This document shows, in pieces, positions 47,261 to 58,760 of a stretch of 64,000 bases of DNA. A program made the position numbers and the translations under genes. Where the stretch lies: NCBI RefSeq assembly GCF_007655135.1, contig NC_045128.1:24088811-24152810 (forward strand). The letters are read 5' to 3'. Source of the stretch: Punica granatum. Taxonomy: Eukaryota; Streptophyta; Magnoliopsida; Myrtales; Lythraceae. The notes beneath the pieces were generated by a model. It saw only the letters and a list, made by a program, of their open reading frames with translations. It did not search any database and was not told the origin of the DNA. Every line of letters starts with the position of its first letter. Within the stretch, counting starts at the first letter, position 1.

Positions 47261-48786
47261 TTAAGCTGAACAGACTTGGTGGAGATGAAGAAGAAAAAGA
47301 AGGAAGGAGGAGGCAGCAGCGGCAACTCGAGCTCAGCTACGAGTCCTTAAGTAATTGGAAGTCCAACGGCTTTCAGCTCGCCCTTTTCCCTTTTCGGGCA
47401 CTTCCTCTACGAGATGTCGTGGCCGCTGCAGCTCCCTACTCTTCCTATATGCCTTGAGGTCATTCTTCCTAGCTTTTCATGCCATTTCGGGTATTCTAGG
47501 GGTCGAATTAAGGGACATTTGAATCGAGATCAGAGTTGATTAAAGGATCTTGGAACTCACTTTTGTTAAGTTTATCTAGAACTCGTTCCATTGTTCCTAT
47601 ATTTGCATTTGCCCCAATTCTCTTGTTCTCTTTCTTTGTTTTGCATGTCTCTTGAGCAAGAGGAGGAGAAGAGACAATAGTTTTTTTGCTGAATAGAAGA
47701 GACAATAGTTGTATAACTTGGATGAAGGTTTGAGCTTATATATTTAGTTGTATTCTTCCTTATATGATTTGGGTTAGTTGGTTGAACTAAGTGGATTTTC
47801 CATAGTTTAAGCACGGGTGTCTACTGAGTTTAATGAAGCTAGAGTTTTCTCTTGTTAGAGTGAATTTAGTCGTGTTCTGTTTATGAATTGGAATATGTTA
47901 GGTTATTGGTATTATTTAAAATAGAACAGAGAATGGAAAGAAGGGAATGGATAAAAGATTGAGAAGACAACAAGGGGAGAGATTAAGTTTATAATCAATG
48001 ATATGCTCAAGTATGAGATGTTGAGTTTAAATTGATTGATCTTCTTTTATTTTTAACCTTGCTTTTCTTGGTTGAGTTGAGAAGCTGTTTGTTTTTATGG
48101 AATTCCACCGTTGAAATAAATTCTTTTATTAATATAAGTATCTTGTTAATAACCGAAATGCATACTTTTCTCAATTAATTACTTAAGCAGAGTGTGGAGG
48201 TTAAACATCATTAAGTGGTAATTCTAGAAAGATCTAAAGGTAGGTAGTGATTCAAATTAATGGTGTTACGTGATTAAGTTATACTGATTGATGATGGGGG
48301 CTAATGGGTAATATAGGATAAGATAGAGATGAGACTGATTATGGAAGTATCAATGTGGCTTTTTCCTATCAAGAGGGATACTTACCAGTACCAGTATGTA
48401 TGGTCATATTATTATGTTGTTCATAATTTAGTTTTATGCTTCAAATGATAGGGACAAAGGAGATCAAAATCATGCACCCGAAAGGCTTGACTCATTGAAA
48501 TAATTTTGGCAAGTTCAGTTAGTACTCTATTCCCTTATGAAATGATGTATTATAGTTATATAAATTATTTAAGAGAAATATTGTGATAGTTAGAGATTAA
48601 GAAATCGGTCTTGCTATGTTGTGTGAAGGGATTCGAGAGATATTGCACTCTTATATTTCATTTTGATTTGAGATATGCGGTATGATTGTGTATGTTGATT
48701 GTGTATGAGATATGTAATGATAATGAGATATCATTGTAATGTAATTGGGTGTGAACTAATATTGTTTGACTATAATCATGGGATCA

Positions 48787-49005
48787 CTAGACCCAATAGA
48801 TTATAAAATGGGCCTGATCGGCCGCTGGACCCAACAGAATACAAATAGGGCCTCATTGGCTAATAACCGGGCGGAATACAAATAGGGATTTGATTGGCCG
48901 CTGGACCAACGGAATATAAATAGGAGAATGATCGGCCGCTGGACCCGACAAAATAGAAAAAGAGGTCGATCGATTGCTACACCCGACGAAATATAAATTG
49001 AAGTC
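48787..49005. repeat. About 38-bp tandem minisatellite in copy C
   Basis: gatcgg/gattgg-type unit starts fall near 48816, 48854, 48892, 48930 and 48967, giving a period of 37-38 bp. Each unit carries a gccgctggaccc and a gaatayaaatagg block. Confidence 0.8.
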
Positions 49006-49870
49006 AACTCTTACCGCTAGAGGTTAATGGCGGCCCCCTCTTATGAGATAAGAGTATTGGGAGTTGAGGATGATATGGGTGAGAAGTGCGGAGTTACGGT
49101 ACCGTATTAACTTATCGTCGCAAGGAAATGCGACCCTATGGCTATATTGATTGATTTTGCTATATATTGTTTGTCTAATCTGATTGCTATAGATGTGATG
49201 ACTATTGAGATTATCTGAAGTTATTCTGTAAAATCCGTGTTGTTTATTAGAGCTGGATATAGTCAGTGCATGAATGTTAAGTGGTGCTAAGTTAATGGTT
49301 AATTCTACTATTATTATATGGTTGTAAAGATGATTGATTGTTTAAGAATCAATTTAATAATTATTTGTATATAATGTATATCATACTATGTTGGTGAATT
49401 AAATGACGGACTTGGGTATGCTAGTATTATCTATATGAACACTTGGTCGTTTAAAAAATATATCTATTACTTAATATTAATTCATTTTACTTTGGATGCA
49501 GCTCACACCCTGGATAAATTTTTCAGATGGGCTAGCAGCTAGACTAACAGTACAGGAGAAATTTTTTGACATCGGGGATCATCTCGGAGGGCTATGTAGG
49601 GACCTTAGTTATTTGATAAATATTCTTTTTATATAGAATATATTTAAATATATTACGACTTGAAACTTTTGTTTAGTTGGTTTAGTGATGTGATTGAGAA
49701 AAAATACTCTCTTTTGAGATGCATATACATATTAGAGCTTGCTGGATTGGTTACATATATATTTTTAGGGGTTTATGGAAAAAAGGTTTTATGTGAATAG
49801 TTATGTGATAATGGATATCGAGGAAATTTAAGGAAAATTCTGCTGAAATTTCGGATCGTGATATTGGGAT

Positions 49871-50543
49871 AAGCCTTTTTTTTGTTTTTTGTCTGTGTTG
49901 GTTTCATGTAGGTGAGACCAAATTGATTTTGCACTTTCAAATAAATTGAGACGAATATTTATGTATGTCCAATATTTTATTTGAAGGAAAACGGTATAGT
50001 AAAAACTCCATCACATGATGCACTAATGGCTCGAACTAATTGCCAAACGAGTTAATTGAGGAGTAAAAGGTTCCCATATTTGGTCCGATGAACTTGCTAG
50101 ATGAACGGACTGACAGCACTAGTGATGGACATCGGAGTTGCTTTGTGTAATCAGCAGGCCGATTCTGATTCAGAAAGAAGTATAGACTTTGGCAGGCAAA
50201 CATGGTCAGTTAATAAAGAATTGTTTTCTCAGCAACTTCCTGGTTTAGCCAAACCCAACATGCCCTGATAAATTCTCGGCCCCATGTTCTTGAGAAATTC
50301 TTGTAGTTCCTAAAAGATCATTTGGAAATCAAGAGCCTGTTCACTCTATGATCGAAAATCAAGGATTGAAAGGATATTCTCCCAACTGCGAACACCCTTG
50401 ATCATTCATTAGGTAATCAAATTTCATTATGTCTTCAACATGTTTCTGGAATGAAACTTTTGAAAACGAAATATCAGGATGAGACCTCTTTACTTGAACA
50501 AAGCGTAAACTGCCATGAAAGCCTTTTTTTTGTTTGACAAAGC
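49871..50543. other. 3' flank of the receptor kinase gene
   Basis: No ORF or repeat recognised. It presumably contains the 3' UTR of the minus-strand gene; no clear polyadenylation signal was picked out. Confidence 0.4.
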
Positions 50544-53500
50544 TCAGACATTATTAAGTGCTTCTACATTTATATGGCCTCTTGTCCTCGGAATAATTCT
50601 GCTTCTGAGAGAGGTCAACTCCACCACCACATCGCCGATATTCATTCGGTCGTTGGGCACTTTCGCAGAACAGGCTACTCCAATTCGAAATACCGAGGCC
50701 AAACAGGCCTCTGTCTTTATTGGCTCATCTGTCTGAAGCATTTCTTCAACAAGTACTGGGTCAGCGATCTCTTTCACTTTACCGGACAGAGCTTTCTCTG
50801 CAAATGCATGAAGATCCATATTTTCATCGAAAAGATTATCAATGGGTCTCTTCCCAGTGAACAGCTCTAATAAGAGGATGCCGTAACTGTAGACATCGCC
50901 AGACGTTGATGCTGCGGTTCCCATTCCATATTCTGCAGTTCATGAAAATAAAAAAAATCTAGTTACCGAGCTACTTCTATTTATTGATCATAGTCTGCAA
51001 GAAAAAATAGAATGTCAAAACAAAACCTAAGATGTATCACAGGGAGGAGCATTTTACCTGGAGCAACATAACCGGTAGAACCCCTAATCCCAACTGAACT
51101 TGATTGGGGAGTACGTACTTGCTCATTGGGTCCCAAAATAAACTTGGCAAGCCCGAAATCACCGACATGTGCAACCATTTCCTCGTCAAGAAGAATGTTG
51201 CTTGGCTTGAGATCACAGTGAACTGTTGGGGCTTCACAATGATGATGAAGATAATCCAACGCAGAGGCAACATCAATAGCAATGTTCAGCCTTCGGTGCA
51301 GACTGAGCTGCTTCCGTGTTCCATGTGCGCTGTCTCCTCGTTCTTCTTCAACTGTCGGATGCACCCAATTCTCTAAACTTCCCTTGGGCATGTACTCGTA
51401 CACGATGGCCTTGAAATCATTTCCGCTGCTATCGATTCCTGAACATGCTGTGAGAACCTTGATGAGGTTCCTATGCCTGATGTTTCTTAGTGCCTTGCAC
51501 TCTGCTAAGAAGCTCTTTTCGGCTCCACGGTGTAGCAAATTGAGAACCTTAACAGCAATTATCTTCTCACTCTCATCCTCATTGATGATTCCTTTGTAGA
51601 CAGAGCCAAATGCACCAACTCCAATCACGCATTCTTCTGAGAAGCCATCAGTAGCTTTCAGAAGGCTGCGATATGACAAAGCTGAAAGTGGTGTTTCAGC
51701 GGAGTTGGATGATGGGCCTTTCTTTTTCTTCTTCTTATTCAACAGGCAGAGGAAGAGACAGAGAGCCAAAAGTGATACTCCCAGCAGAGCAGGCACGATT
51801 GAAACCACCAATTTCAAGGCCAGACCCCACCTTTTCCTCTTGGTCTCTTTTGAAATGCATTTCGGTAGATTCAGCTCGACTGATCCTCCACAAAGTTCAT
51901 TATTTCCCCTGATAAAAACTGCGCTCGCATTCTTGAAAACTCCACCGATGGGTACCTCTCCTTCAAAGTGGTTATAAGACAGATTCAGGACTTGCAGCAA
52001 CTTTAAGCTTCCTAAGAATTGGGGGATCTTGCCCGACAGATTATTCCGGGAAATGTCTAATACTTGGAGGCCCCCTAACGAACTTAGAGACCCAGGAATG
52101 TCTCCTTGGAAGTTATTTCCTTTCAATGAGACTTGCTCCAAGCTTATACAGCTCCCAAGACTTTCTGGAATATCACCTGATAACTTGTTCTCCGAAACAT
52201 CCAGCACTCCCAAGTTCTTCAACTTTCCTAGTTCTATGGGTAGGGTACCAGTAAGATTATTCTGGGAGAGATCCAACCCAATTGACAGTGATGAAAGACT
52301 GAATATTCCTATTGGTATGGAACCGCTAAGACTGTTCCTAGAAAGTTCGAGGAAATTCAGATTTTGCAACATTCCTAGACTGGGAGGGATCTCTCCCTGC
52401 AACAAGTTATTTCCAAGGCGAAGATCAGTAAGAAGGGTCAAATTTCCAAAGGAGGGTGGAATGTCCCCTGATAACCTATTACTGTCGAAGAACAAGGTTA
52501 CGAGCTGTTGGAGCATACCGATATCTGAGGGAATTGCTCCAGTAAATTCATTACCCCACATATCTAGACCTTGCAAGTTGACAAGATTTCCAATTTCAGA
52601 TGGGATTTTCCCGGATATTCGATTGTTGCCGAGGGACAAGTCTATGAGACTAGTCGAGAAGTTGCTGACAGCCTCTGGGAAGGAACCTCCGAATTGATTG
52701 TTATGAAAATCAACCCTTTGTAGTTGGGTTGCATTGATTAAGGAAGAAAGAAAGTTCATGTCGTCGTCTCTACCTGTCCCGAGATTATTGGATGAGATGG
52801 TCAAGACCTGAAGCCCAATAAGCCTCCCCAACAAAGGCATTGCTCCACTGAATTGATTAACCGCAGCTCGAAACCGCACTAGGTTCGAAGCATTAGATAT
52901 CGAAGTCGGGATGGGCCCAGAAATCTGATTAAAACCGAGGCCAATGTCTTGGAGATTCGGGAGAGTATTGAACAAGTCTGAGGTCAGACCCCCATGAAAA
53001 TTGTTGTACACCAAATCGAGAACCGTCAGGGTAGACTGATTGAAAATCGAGAGAGGGATTGGACCTGTCAAGTTATTCATGCCTAGTAATATTCTCTGAA
53101 TGTTCCTGAGCTGGCCCAGAGAATCGGGGATGCTTCCAGTAAAGTTATTTTTTGCAGCAGAGAGAATGTTAAGAGAGGACAAGTTTCCCATAGAAGACGG
53201 GATAGGCCCGGTAAGATAATTAGCAGCTAGAGATATATACTCGAGCTTAGTTAATGAGCCTAACTCATCAGGAATTCGTCCCACGAGCTGATTAAAAGCG
53301 ATACTGATAGAGATAAGGTTAGAGCAGTTGGCCAGGCCTAGAGGAATATTACCGGTGAGTGAGTTGTTGTACAATTCCAGTACCTCGAGCCGGTGCAGAA
53401 AGCCTATCTCGGATGGGATTGTGCCAGTGAATTTATTGTCTTGCAGATGGATTTTCTGCAGGAAGCTTAAATTCCCAATGAAGGGTGGAATCGAGCCCAC

Positions 53501-53755
53501 TAGCCTAATGGACTGGAGATCAAGAACTGTGACTCTCCGGTGCTTTGAGCCGCAGGTGACACCCCGCCACTGGCAAAAGTCGCCAGTCCCATTCCAAGAG
53601 CCAAAGACCTCAGCTGGGGCATCCTGCATGCGAGACTTAAAGTCGAGTAAGGCCGATCTGTCCGTGTCGCTCCCTTTGGTCAAGCAATCGGCAAAACCGA
53701 ATAGCGAAGGAACAAGAAAGGAGATGACCCAAAAAGATGTCCTAAACATCGCCAT
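50544..53755 (-). CDS. LRR receptor-like serine/threonine kinase, LRR-XII (EFR/Xa21-like), two exons
   Basis: Exon 1 is 53755-51058 and exon 2 is 50932-50544. The intron 51057-50933 has GT...AG ends. Joined length is 3087 nt, 1028 residues. Signal peptide at about 1-24; N-terminal cap with FCQWRGVTC at 60-68; about 20 plant-type LRRs at 75-600 (repeated GxIPxxxGxLxxL); CGG cap at about 622; transmembrane helix at about 643-672 followed by a Lys run; kinase from about 709 with G-loop GVGAFGSVYKG, K736, HCD 846-848 and DFG 866-868. Cys before the catalytic Asp makes it a non-RD kinase, typical of immune receptors. The family includes EFR, Xa21 and At3g47570. It would sit in the plasma membrane and sense an extracellular ligand, which is unknown. 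It appears intact and is the only complete host gene in the window. Confidence 0.93.
50933..51057 (-). other. Intron of the receptor kinase gene
   Basis: Minus strand CCAG|GTAAAATG ... AACTGCAG|AATATGG, 125 bp. It splits the Glu codon of the APEYG motif, the same position and phase as the intron in the pseudogene at 34116-34231. Reading on without splicing ends the frame at 50981. Confidence 0.92.
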
Positions 53756-53930
53756 TATTTGTTTGATAGAGGAGAGCCGGGCCCTCTTTCAGAGATGAAG
53801 GAAGAGCTTAGTGGAAGCTGGTTATATGCAATATAGGAAAGTCAACGTCAACGTTTCATGCTTTTATTAAGGTTTCCATTAGATAGGCGGGAATCTTCAT
53901 TAATTGGGACGTTGACTGGTCAACTGTGCA
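53756..53930 (-). promoter_or_regulatory. Proximal promoter of the receptor kinase with W-box motifs
   Basis: A TATA-like CATATAAC (minus) lies at 53822-53829, about 70 bp before the ATG. Just upstream the minus strand has two TTGAC cores in tandem (plus gtcaacgtcaac at 53841-53852). The palindrome gttgactggtcaac at 53911-53924 adds one TTGACT and one TTGACC in opposite orientation. TTGAC(C/T) is the WRKY-binding W box. Function is inferred from motif density only. Confidence 0.5.
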
Positions 53931-56279
53931 GTTGTATTGTACATCAATTCATCTGGGCTGGTATTTATTAGGAGCCCCTCTGTGCATCGCTGTGGAGGAT
54001 CTTCTCCATGTGAGTTTTGATCTCGTAATTCTTTTTCTTAAAGGGTTTTTATTATATACTCCAATAAAAAAATTCTAGAGCATGACCCTCGTTATGCCAA
54101 ATTGCACGTCTTTTTGTTTTTAAAACCGTAACTGTCCTAAGTTTGAAGCTACTAAATTGTTTTGTATCACATGAGCTAGACTCTCAAGATGTTAACTTAT
54201 TATTATTTGAAATCTAAATCAACTTTCCATCTTGTGAATTATAGGCTTGGACCCATCTTACATGCAATATTAGTTTTAACTAGCTTATGCCCGTGCGTTG
54301 CGTAGGCGCAATTAAATAATTTTTTAGTGCAAATAATCTAAATAACTCTCCACGTTATGCATAAATAAAATTTATTTAAAACCACATGGATTATGATGAG
54401 GGTATCAATAAATTACAACAAATCATTCATATCAAATAATCAAAAACGGTATTTGTTGCCAATACAAAATTAGTTTTCTAGTCCATACCACGTTAGATGA
54501 ATCTAAAGGGCTAGTATTGGGCCAGTCTATTAGGGTTCACTGAAGTAAATAGATAAATATTATGAACTTGTTTACAATAACCAATAAGTTCATGACTCGA
54601 ATTCCCCGTGTCATCCAGTGTTAAAGAATGATACACTGCATTTTGGAGATGGACCAAATGGTATGGTCGGTCAAACTATCTACGGTTGAAAGATGACCAA
54701 ATGACACATTCGGCCAAATCATTCTGAGTAGGAGAAGAACAATTTGACGAGAATTTTGTGTGGATAAAAACAAAGGCACGACCTTCAAGGATAAAACCAC
54801 ATGGAAAATGTACGTGGAAGACATGACCTAGACGGTTACTAACGAATTTACTTGGAGTGGGGAGCACACAAAGACTTTACTTAGCCAGCAAGAAAGTATG
54901 TTTCAGCCACTTTATCCACGATCTCCACTTTAAAGAAATCGGCATAACAACTAGGAGAGTTTGAAGGCCTATAAATACCAGCTGACCTCCTGGGGCAATA
55001 GAATAATAACTCAACACGCAACTATTGACATATTGTAGCTTAGTTGAGCTTGGGAGCATCTTCCCTCTTATCATAGGAGTATGGTAATTTAGATAATCAA
55101 ACTTGTAGCGGTAGGACTTATCTCTCAACGATTTAGGTTCAAATCCTGTGGCGGTGGGAGCACTCCTCAATGACACAGTCACGACTCCATCAGTCCTTGT
55201 TCAGGAAGGTTATCACCATTCCACGGTATTTGCTTCGAGCATCTCAACGTGGTCACATTTCTTCCAAATCTTTGAACTTGGGCGACCTTGAGTCAAGGTT
55301 TTTAGAGCCTAAACTACCTTTGTCAATGGAAAGCAGAGTAGGTTATCCTCTGTAACTTTATTTCGAGTTTACTGTATTTTACTATCCCCATTATAATTCC
55401 CATATTGTTATTAAAGATCGCAATTCATTCTCATTCAATTGCTTTGCAATTCCCTGGCCTATTTCTCTTTATTGTCACAAAGTCCTTATATGCAAGGCAT
55501 TACCTAAAGGAATCCATAAGATTTGGACCAGAAATCAGTTTTCTAGAAAACTGAAAATTGAAAACTGCATTTTCTAGTTTGTCAAAATCCAAAAACAATA
55601 TTTTACTTCAACATCAACTAGATGATATTTCGATAAGAGTGTAATTGTCTTGAAATTATTAATTGTGTATAAGTTTCTTCTCAAAGTAAGACCCGAAATA
55701 GATGAATCTGAGACTTTCTTATAATTACTTGTATCAATGAATCCTAATTTTATTAGAAACAATAAATTAGTAATAATTTAATTTTGATTAATGAAATAAT
55801 ATATTTGGTCAAACACGTAAAATCTACCTCTTTATTAAGGAAAATCATATCAAAATTAACAACTTCGTTACTTCTTTCAATTCCAATTCTTTTAATGTAT
55901 AATAAACTATTGTACCACCTCAAAATCTATTAAAGTACAGATTAAAAAATAAATGATAAAGAAAAAATTTCATGCAAATATATAATAGTTCTAAGCAAAT
56001 AATAAATGTACCAAAAACTTTAACATCCAATTAAACCTAAACAAACTACTTTTATAAAAAAAAAAAAAAACATATGAATTTGATGATCATGGATTTCGAG
56101 AAAACCTTATGAAGCCTGGTGAAATGCTGGTGAAGTCTTGCGAATCGACCAAACTAAAATAAGATATTAGTGTTAGTATATCGAATACACATATACAGTA
56201 TATATAGTGCAAATGTCATATAGAGTCATAAGGAAATGTCCTATTGAATATAAAAGTTCCATTACAATGAAACTTTTAC
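53931..56279. other. Intergenic, no gene recognised
   Basis: AT-rich. A tagcttatgcccgtgcgttgc stretch at about 54282-54302 looks like a common plant repeat but was not assigned. Possible Pol III-like boxes lie at 55036-55145 (see findings). Confidence 0.5.
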
Positions 56280-56289
56280 GTCAGGAAAT

Positions 56290-56633
56290 GGGTTTTTACC
56301 CCAAATGGCCTATGGTTTACTCGTTTTGTCAAATCTATTATATGTTTTTTTTGTCAGATATATCCCATGGTTTACTTTTTGCATCAAATCCATCCCGACA
56401 TTATCTTTTTTGTTAACATCTAACGATCGTGTTGACGTGGTATGTGGAGGGATAGTGGGCCACACTTGCCACGTGGGTGCCACGTCAGCACGGCCATTAG
56501 ATGTCGACGGAAGAGATAACGCCGGGATAGATTTGATGCAAAAAGTAAACGATGAGATATATTTAACAAAAAAAAAGCATATGATAGATTTGATAAAACA
56601 GGTAAACCATGGGCCATTTGGGGTAAATTCTCC
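56290..56633. mobile_element. MULE-type MITE, copy 2
   Basis: Same family as 33048-33363: arms with caaatggcc, gtttactttttgcatcaaat and ataacgccgggatagattt in inverted order. It is flanked by a perfect 10-bp repeat gtcaggaaat (56280-56289, 56634-56643); 9-10 bp fits a Mutator-like duplication. No ORF. Confidence 0.85.
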
Positions 56634-56643
56634 GTCAGGAAAT

Positions 56644-57133
56644 AATAGTCTAAGTTCTACCACACGATATATATGACATATATATAATCGGTAATTGCAG
56701 TCCAAATCTCAATATATGATATATATATATATATACTGCAAATATATATATGTTTCTAAAATGAAGAAAATATAATCTATATATCCTACTATATTCTACT
56801 CTATATATTAAATAAAAATATTATGAATATATTTCTAGGTAAATGAATATCTTTTGAGAAAAGAATATTAAAATTTTCTTACTATATATTATGACGTTAT
56901 CGTAAGAGAGTTTCGTTTTATATCTGCGATGATATGGCTGCGTGAGAATTAAGTCTGGTCTTCGTTTTCATATATCTATATAAAGATGTAAAGATGATAA
57001 GTTATAACATATTTTGTTATTTTCATCACCCCTCAGATACTAATGTATCATATAATCTGTCATTTTGATGACTTATAAAAAGGAATGATACATGAAGTTT
57101 GAAAATAAATTGTCAATATTTATCAATATATGG
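56644..57133. other. AT-rich intergenic, no gene recognised
   Basis: Contains short (AT)n runs near 56715-56735. Nothing else is supportable. Confidence 0.5.
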
Positions 57134-57605
57134 TGTCAGCACCCAATTTCGGTCCATCAGCTCCAAGGGGGCAAAATTGTTATTTCCTAATTTATTACCT
57201 TTTTTTAAAAAAAAAGGGTCAAGTCGGTCAGAACCGGTCAGAGCCGGTCTGACCGACAGGATGGATGGGCAAGGTCGGTCAGAGCTGGTCTGACCGACCG
57301 TTGCCTACACACAAAAAAAAAGGGTCAAGTCAGTCAGAACCGATCAGAACCGGTCTGACCGACAGGACAGACCTTTCATTTCTTTCCGTCTCGCCCACTT
57401 CTTTTCCTTTTCTTCCTCTTTCCTCCTTCCTTTTTCCTTCCTTTCATTTTGGTCCCTGCAACTGAAAAAAACCGGGATTTTCGTTCCCGCTTTCGCAAAT
57501 TTCCGGTGAAAATCTCGACCGATCTCGGTTCCGTTTCCTTCTTCTTCTTCCTCGCGGACTCCAGGCAGAACGGGGGGGGGGGGGAGGATTCGAAAAAAGT
57601 GGGGG

Positions 57606-57607
<2 letters not shown>

Positions 57608-57660
<53 letters not shown>
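57608..57660. repeat. (CT)n microsatellite
   Basis: About 26 CT units, preceded by a run of about 13 G at 57571-57583. Within the LTR of element 2. Confidence 0.95.
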
Positions 57661-57662
<2 letters not shown>

Positions 57663-58375
57663 GTGGTCTCGAATCCGAAAACGCCCATAGCTCACGATTC
57701 TCCCTCAGCTGGTTCCGGAACTCTCAGCTCGTCCTCAAACCGGAATTCCCTCAGCTCGCCCACAACTCACGGTCCCCCAGCTCGTTTAGACCCTCGGAAA
57801 CCAGAGTTCGTTTCGGCGCCGAGACCCCTTAGCTTAGTCGCCCTCTCGCCCACGGCTCAAATTCCTGGATCCCCTCACCTCGCGGCCGTGCGTGCGCGTC
57901 GCGCAGCCGCCCAGCGGCGATCCAATCCAGCAACGGCGTCCAGTCCAGCAACGGCGACCCAGCCCATCAGCATCCGACCCTGTTTACCAGCGTCCAGCCC
58001 AACCCAGCTTCGCCGGCCCAATAGCAGCCCAGTTCGGCCCAATCCCATCCGGATCTCTGCCTAGTCCGGTCCAGCAGGCCCGTCCGGCCCAATCCGATCC
58101 GAATCTAAGCCCAGTCCGGCCCAGCAGGCCCATCCGGCCCAATCATCCTCACGGCCCAATCCGTCCGGCGATTTTTTATTTTTTTATTTTTTTTATTTTA
58201 CAGAATCACCCCTCAACTTCCCGAACTAGGTAAATTCTCGACTTAGTGGCATGATTAGGGCTCCATTCCTGAATATTAATGCTTGCTTGATGGATATGAT
58301 GTCAATTGAGCTTTCTTGGATCGCGTGGGTGATCGGATTTATCCCGAACTCGATTTTACGAACTTTCTATTTTGT

Positions 58376-58760
58376 CACATTTCAGTCTAGGGGACGTATT
58401 TTATTTTTTTAAGATCTACCCCGAATTTCAAAATTATTTTCAATCAAGTCCCGGCTATTTTACTATTTTCCAATCAATGCTTGGGTTTTCCAGAATTTTT
58501 TCAAGAATTCCAAAGAACTTTTCAAATTGTTCCATTTTAGTCCCGGGACCATTTTCACCCTTTTCAGATCTGCCCCGAATTTCAAAAATTCTTTTCAATC
58601 AAGTCCCAGTCATTTTACTATTTTCCAATCAGTTCTGGAATTCCCAGAATTTTTCAAGCATCCTAAGGAACTTTCCAAGTTGTTTCAGTTTAGTCCTGGG
58701 CCATTTTTTCGTTTCTAGATCAGTTCAGATTTTCAAATTCATTTCAAACAAGTCCTGAGA
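58376..58760. repeat. About 160-bp tandem repeat inside the element 2 LTR
   Basis: Blocks cagtctagggg, agtcccgggaccatttt and agtcctgggccatttt head successive units. All units share ccccgaatttcaaa, caatcaagtccc and ttttactattttccaatca. Two full and one partial unit are seen, followed by shorter atcagtccccaattt repeats to about 58870. Confidence 0.75.

Larger units (their letters stand above)
46747..49863 (+). repeat. Long TG-start repeat, copy C
   Basis: It begins tgtgagacctgac and ends ctgaaatttcggatcgtgata. It is flanked by a perfect 7-bp repeat ttgggat (46740-46746, 49864-49870). The last two bases are TA where copy A has CA. It matches copies A and B along its length, plus extra microsatellite sequence near the start. 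Confidence 0.7.

Noticed and set aside
47024..47457. ORFs with Glu/Arg or Ser/Leu runs
   Set aside because: Produced by the (GA)n microsatellite.
52029..52697. 222-aa plus-strand ORF opposite the LRR region
   Set aside because: Antisense of repetitive LRR codons; no independent support.
54280..54310. tagcttatgcccgtgcgttgc, a string I associate with common plant repeats
   Set aside because: No second end, TIR or duplication could be found, so no element is called.
57344..58233. Overlapping ORFs of 83-133 aa in the second LTR
   Set aside because: Driven by the (CT)n run and by cggccca repeats; no domain, and they lie inside an LTR.
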